Assembly (NCBI GenBank): GCA_003531345.1 | Contig: DQGZ01000226.1 | Span: 1-9,775 of the forward strand | Length of the DNA stretch: 9,775 bases | Source: Alphaproteobacteria bacterium | GTDB taxonomy: Bacteria > Pseudomonadota > Alphaproteobacteria > Rickettsiales > UBA8987 | Reading direction: 5' to 3' | Shown: piece after piece, positions 7,684 through 9,775 of the stretch | Layout of the letters: every line of letters starts with the position of its first letter | How positions within the stretch are numbered: position 1 is the stretch's first letter | Notes under the pieces: generated by a model | What the model saw: the letters and a program-made list of their open reading frames with translations, nothing else | Told to the model about the DNA's origin: nothing | Database searches by the model: none | Translations under genes and position numbers: made by a program

Positions 7684-7760
7684 TTCTTAGTTGTTAGTTG
7701 TTAGTTGTTAGTTCTTAGTTGTTAGTTCTTAGTTGTTAGTTCTTAGTTGTTAGTTCTTAG
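7684..7760 (-). repeat. 11-copy tandem 7-bp repeat between bolA and grxD
   Basis: There are eleven uninterrupted 7-bp units, reading TTCTTAG (C type) or TTGTTAG (G type) on the plus strand. From 7684 the order is C G G G C G C G C G C. In the transcribed sense of grxD they read CTAAGAA and CTAACAA. Alternation gives a higher-order 14-bp unit over the right part of the array, which indicates recent duplication. Because 7 is not a multiple of 3, TAA stops occur in all three sense frames. Copy number is likely to vary between strains. Confidence 0.95.
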
Positions 7761-7770
7761 CGATTTTTTA

Positions 7771-7791
7771 CTAAGAGCCAAGAACTAATTA
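7771..7791 (+). repeat. Three opposite-facing heptads overlapping the bolA stop
   Basis: The plus strand reads three consecutive heptads: CTAAGAG, CCAAGAA and CTAATTA. They face the 11-copy array across a 10-base T-rich spacer (7761-7770), so the two form an inverted repeat. A perfect 9-bp pairing exists between 7750-7758 (TTAGTTCTT) and 7780-7788 (AAGAACTAA). The arm includes the bolA stop codon (7785-7787). A hairpin in bolA mRNA is possible, but there is no U-run to make it a standard terminator. Confidence 0.6.
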
Positions 7792-8006
7792 CTCAGAATT
7801 TTTAGCGATACCGCATGGATATTAAGCGGTGTAAGCACATTCATTACTGCACGGTGCTGCTCAATACGGCTTTTGCCTGAAAATGAAGGGTGAGAAATAT
7901 GTACTTCCCAGTGATCTTTATCACCTGTCATATCTTTTGCATCAAGCTTGCAGCCCTGAAAATTACTTTCCAGTATCTTAAATATCTGTTCTTTCTCTGC
8001 TGGCAT
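7785..8006 (-). CDS. BolA family protein (BolA2/IbaG-like)
   Basis: From the ATG at 8006 this encodes 73 residues, short but normal for BolA. An in-frame TTG at 8012 would add two residues; ATG is preferred. The BolA signature FSGKSRIEQHR (42-52) includes conserved His51, and the C-terminal strand IHAVSLKIL (63-71) resembles IbaG/BolA2. BolA proteins pair with CGFS glutaredoxins through a shared [2Fe-2S] cluster. Here the partner grxD is the next gene downstream on the same strand, which strongly supports that role. Four degenerate CTAA heptads end 7 bases before the start and there is no Shine-Dalgarno sequence. The gene is divergent from ispH. Confidence 0.92.
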   Translation of the reverse strand: MPAEKEQIFKILESNFQGCKLDAKDMTGDKDHWEVHISHPSFSGKSRIEQHRAVMNVLTPLNIHAVSLKILSN

Positions 8007-8013
8007 TAGCAAT

Positions 8014-8041
8014 GGGTTAGAAATTAGGAAATAGGATTTAG
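8014..8041 (-). repeat. Four degenerate CTAA heptads upstream of bolA
   Basis: Read in the bolA sense, the sequence is CTAAATC, CTATTTC, CTAATTT and CTAACCC, in exact 7-bp phase. Three keep CTAA and one has CTAT. The following seven bases, ATTGCTA, lead straight into the ATG at 8006. The period and core match the near-perfect array upstream of grxD, so this looks like an older, mutated copy of the same kind of repeat. Confidence 0.6.
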
Positions 8042-8098
8042 CATTTTTTCTAAAGCCTGATATTCATTTAGTTGTAAAATGATAAATTGCTACTAAAA

Positions 8099-8126
8099 CT
8101 AAGCTCTAAACCCTAACTCCTAATTC
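8099..8126 (+). repeat. Four degenerate CTAA heptads upstream of ispH
   Basis: Read in the ispH sense, the sequence is CTAAGCT, CTAAACC, CTAACTC and CTAATTC in perfect 7-bp phase. The next heptad is CTGATGA, which contains the ispH start codon at 8130. All four keep the CTAA core while the last three bases vary. Together with the bolA array at 8014-8041, which faces the other way, it forms the ends of an imperfect inverted repeat around a 57-bp AT-rich centre. Confidence 0.65.
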
Positions 8127-8129
8127 CTG

Positions 8130-9065
8130 ATGAAGATCATTTTGGCACAACCTCGTGGATTTTGCGCTGGAGTTGACCGTGCAATCGAGATCGTAGAAAA
8201 AGCCTTGCTGATATATGGCGCGCCTGTTTATGTACGCCATGAAATTGTGCATAATAAATTTGTAGTAGATGATTTGAGGGCAAAAGGAGCAGTGTTTGTA
8301 AAAAGCCTTGCGGAGATACCAGAAGGTTCGGTTACTATTTTTTCTGCTCATGGAGTTTCAGAACAGGTGGAACTTGAAGCAAAATACCGTAATTTACCAG
8401 TAATTGATGCCACCTGCCCACTAGTAACAAAGGTTCATAATCAGGCGATACGAAATGAAAAAGAAGGAAGGCAAATAATTTTGATAGGGCATAAAGGGCA
8501 CCCAGAAGTTGAGGGAACTTCTGGCAGGGTTAGGGCTGGTGTATTACTGGTTCAAACCGAAGATGATGTTGACCAGCTACAGGTTGATGATGAAGAACGC
8601 CTTGCCTATGTAACCCAGACCACACTTAGTGTTTCTGAAACCAAAGGCATAATAGCAAAGTTAAAAGCACGTTTTCCAACCATAATCGGGCAAGACACAA
8701 AAGACATCTGCTATGCCACACAAAACAGGCAAGACGCCGTTGAGGAGCTTGCAAGAATAACCGATCTGGTGCTGGTGGTTGGCTCACAGAACAGCTCTAA
8801 TTCAAACCGCTTAAAAGACCTAGCACTTGAAAAAGGCACTAAAAGCTACCTTGTTAACGGCGCATATGAAATAAAGGATGAATGGCTTAGCGGCATTAAC
8901 AGCATCGGGCTGACTGCTGGCGCATCTGCTCCTGAAATTCTGGTACAGGAGATAATTGAACATATAAAGAACAGGTTTGCAAATACCACAGTTGAAACCA
9001 TGGACGGAATAACAGAAAATGTGAATTTCCGACTACCAAAAGAATTAAGGAAATTAGGGTTTTGA
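8130..9065 (+). CDS. ispH: 4-hydroxy-3-methylbut-2-enyl diphosphate reductase (IspH/LytB)
   Basis: This encodes 311 residues, full length for IspH. The enzyme does the last step of the MEP isoprenoid pathway, converting HMBPP to IPP and DMAPP with a [4Fe-4S] cluster in the cytoplasm. The three cluster cysteines are Cys12 (PRGFCAG), Cys96 (DATCPLV) and Cys194 (DICYATQNR). Substrate-binding residues are in place: His41 (EIVHN), His74 (SAHGV), His124 and Glu126 (GHPEVEG), the VTQTTLS segment (161-167), SSNSNRL (222-228) and GASAPE (264-269). The start MKIILAQPRGF is the usual one. The ATG sits within the phase of the CTAA heptads and has no Shine-Dalgarno sequence. Being an Fe-S enzyme next to bolA/grxD fits the neighbourhood, though functional linkage is only inferred. 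Confidence 0.97.
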   Translation: MKIILAQPRGFCAGVDRAIEIVEKALLIYGAPVYVRHEIVHNKFVVDDLRAKGAVFVKSLAEIPEGSVTIFSAHGVSEQVELEAKYRNLPVIDATCPLVTKVHNQAIRNEKEGRQIILIGHKGHPEVEGTSGRVRAGVLLVQTEDDVDQLQVDDEERLAYVTQTTLSVSETKGIIAKLKARFPTIIGQDTKDICYATQNRQDAVEELARITDLVLVVGSQNSSNSNRLKDLALEKGTKSYLVNGAYEIKDEWLSGINSIGLTAGASAPEILVQEIIEHIKNRFANTTVETMDGITENVNFRLPKELRKLGF

Positions 9066-9124
9066 TTACTATCCACCCCTTCCCCACACAGGCGCTCTAA
9101 ATTACAATAAGGTTTAACCGCAAT

Positions 9125-9775
9125 ATGTTATCCTGCTTGACCATAGAATGTTTTTTTAAATCTGCCACAAAATATGACCTTCCTTCCTTTATTGAAAAAT
9201 GTTTTGATACTATAAACCCTGGCATTGATTATATTCCAAACTGGCATATCGACCTGATAGCAGACAGGTTGCAAGCGGCAGAGAAGGGCAAGATAAAACG
9301 CCTGATAATAAATATTCCACCTCGCTATTTAAAGTCATTATGCGTGAATATTGCCTGGTCTGCCTGGTTACTCGGGCATAACCCTACCCGCAGGGTGATC
9401 TCCGCAAGTTATTCACAGGCAATTGCCACCAAGCACTCGCTTGATACAAGGCTTATAATTGAAAGCAACTGGTATCAAAAAACCTTCCCTGAAACTATAA
9501 TTACTCATGACCAGAACGAGAAGGACAAATTCATAACCACCAAGCGGGGCTTTCGCCTTGCCACTTCCGTTGGTGGCAGCTTAACTGGTGAAGGTGGTGA
9601 TTTCCTGATAATAGATGACCCACACAACCCAGTGAATATTATGAGCAGAATCGCAAGAGACGCCAAGCGGGGCTTTCGCCTTGCCACTTCCGTTGGTGGC
9701 AGCTTAACTGGTGAAGGTGGTGATTTCCTGATAATAGATGACCCACACAACCCAGTGAATATTATGAGCAGAATC
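9125..9775 (+). CDS. Phage/GTA-type terminase large subunit, N-terminal part with internal duplication
   Basis: The open frame covers 217 codons and runs off the window. It resembles the ATPase half of terminase large subunits, the motor that packages DNA into phage or gene-transfer-agent heads. Visible are WHIDLIADRLQ (40-50), the Walker A-like PPRYLKS (65-71), VISASYSQ (91-98), ATSVGGSLTGEGGD (146-159) and Walker B FLIIDDP (160-166). A 41-residue segment including Walker B is then repeated in frame (second FLIIDDP at 201-207), which should disrupt the fold if real. An upstream TAA at 9098-9100 bounds the frame. A weak AAGG lies 12 bases before the ATG. It follows ispH after 59 bp with no small-terminase gene before it, so prophage, GTA remnant and lone gene are all possible. 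Confidence 0.85.
   Translation, partial: MLSCLTIECFFKSATKYDLPSFIEKCFDTINPGIDYIPNWHIDLIADRLQAAEKGKIKRLIINIPPRYLKSLCVNIAWSAWLLGHNPTRRVISASYSQAIATKHSLDTRLIIESNWYQKTFPETIITHDQNEKDKFITTKRGFRLATSVGGSLTGEGGDFLIIDDPHNPVNIMSRIARDAKRGFRLATSVGGSLTGEGGDFLIIDDPHNPVNIMSRI
9540..9775 (+). repeat. 123-bp-period exact tandem duplication inside the terminase gene
   Basis: Positions 9540-9652 (113 bp) recur without a mismatch at 9663-9775, separated by 10 unique bases (9653-9662). The period is 123 bp, or 41 codons, so the frame is kept. The second copy ends at the last base of the window, so its true extent is unknown. The left boundary shows only CC shared with the flank. Exact identity means either a very recent duplication or an assembly error at a contig end. 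Confidence 0.95.

Noticed and set aside
7684..7760. The heptad array as a CRISPR array or telomere-like repeat
   Set aside because: The units are 7 bp with no spacers, so it is not CRISPR. Likeness to telomere repeats is superficial, since it lies between two bacterial genes on the same strand.
7750..7788. The 9-bp inverted repeat as an intrinsic terminator of bolA or ABC-F
   Set aside because: The stem is AT-rich and no U-run follows on either strand. It is better explained by opposed heptad repeats.
8846..9087. Minus-strand open frames over the end of ispH
   Set aside because: They are antisense to a well-supported ispH with all cluster cysteines, and show no family features of their own.
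9505..9750. Minus-strand open frame containing a repeated peptide
   Set aside because: It is the antisense shadow of the duplicated terminase segment; the plus frame carries clear terminase motifs.

Overview
The window is AT-rich bacterial DNA, densely coded on both strands, using the standard code (TAA, TAG and TGA all act as stops). Gene content points to an alphaproteobacterium, probably a Rickettsiales- or Holosporales-like lineage: a YdcH/DUF465 tail, a bolA and monothiol glutaredoxin pair, ispH, a YheS-type ABC-F ATPase, and a terminase of the kind seen in alphaproteobacterial prophages and gene transfer agents. This placement is inferred from content and base composition, not from a phylogeny. 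Almost no start codon has a recognisable Shine-Dalgarno sequence.

Layout. Positions 2-488 hold the end of a YdcH-like gene and a small lipoprotein gene. Positions 620-3441 are a translationally coupled pair (4-base overlap): a beta-CASP metallo-beta-lactamase RNase and a divergent glycerol-kinase-like FGGY kinase. A thymidine/AMP-phosphorylase family gene (3403-4947, minus) converges on the kinase and overlaps it tail to tail by 39 bp. A second small lipoprotein gene (4979-5320, minus) lies just upstream of the phosphorylase. The ABC-F gene (5484-7334, plus) is divergent from that lipoprotein and ends 7 bp from grxD (7342-7674, minus). bolA (7785-8006, minus) lies upstream of grxD; ispH (8130-9065, plus) is divergent from bolA. 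A terminase large-subunit gene begins at 9125 and runs off the window.

How the genes fit together. RNase, kinase and phosphorylase could form an RNA-degradation and nucleotide-salvage module, which is a hypothesis. BolA and GrxD are known partners in Fe-S handling, and IspH is itself a [4Fe-4S] enzyme, so 7342-9065 is an iron-sulfur-flavoured block. The most unusual non-coding structure is a family of 7-bp repeats (CTAA plus three bases). They lie in sense orientation just upstream of the start codons of grxD, bolA and ispH: 11 near-perfect copies before grxD and 4 degenerate copies before each of the others. The other notable anomaly is an in-frame 123-bp tandem duplication in the terminase that repeats its Walker B segment and runs exactly to the window end; it may be real or an assembly artefact. 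There is no gene-free stretch longer than about 160 bases, and I saw no tRNA, rRNA, CRISPR or insertion sequence.
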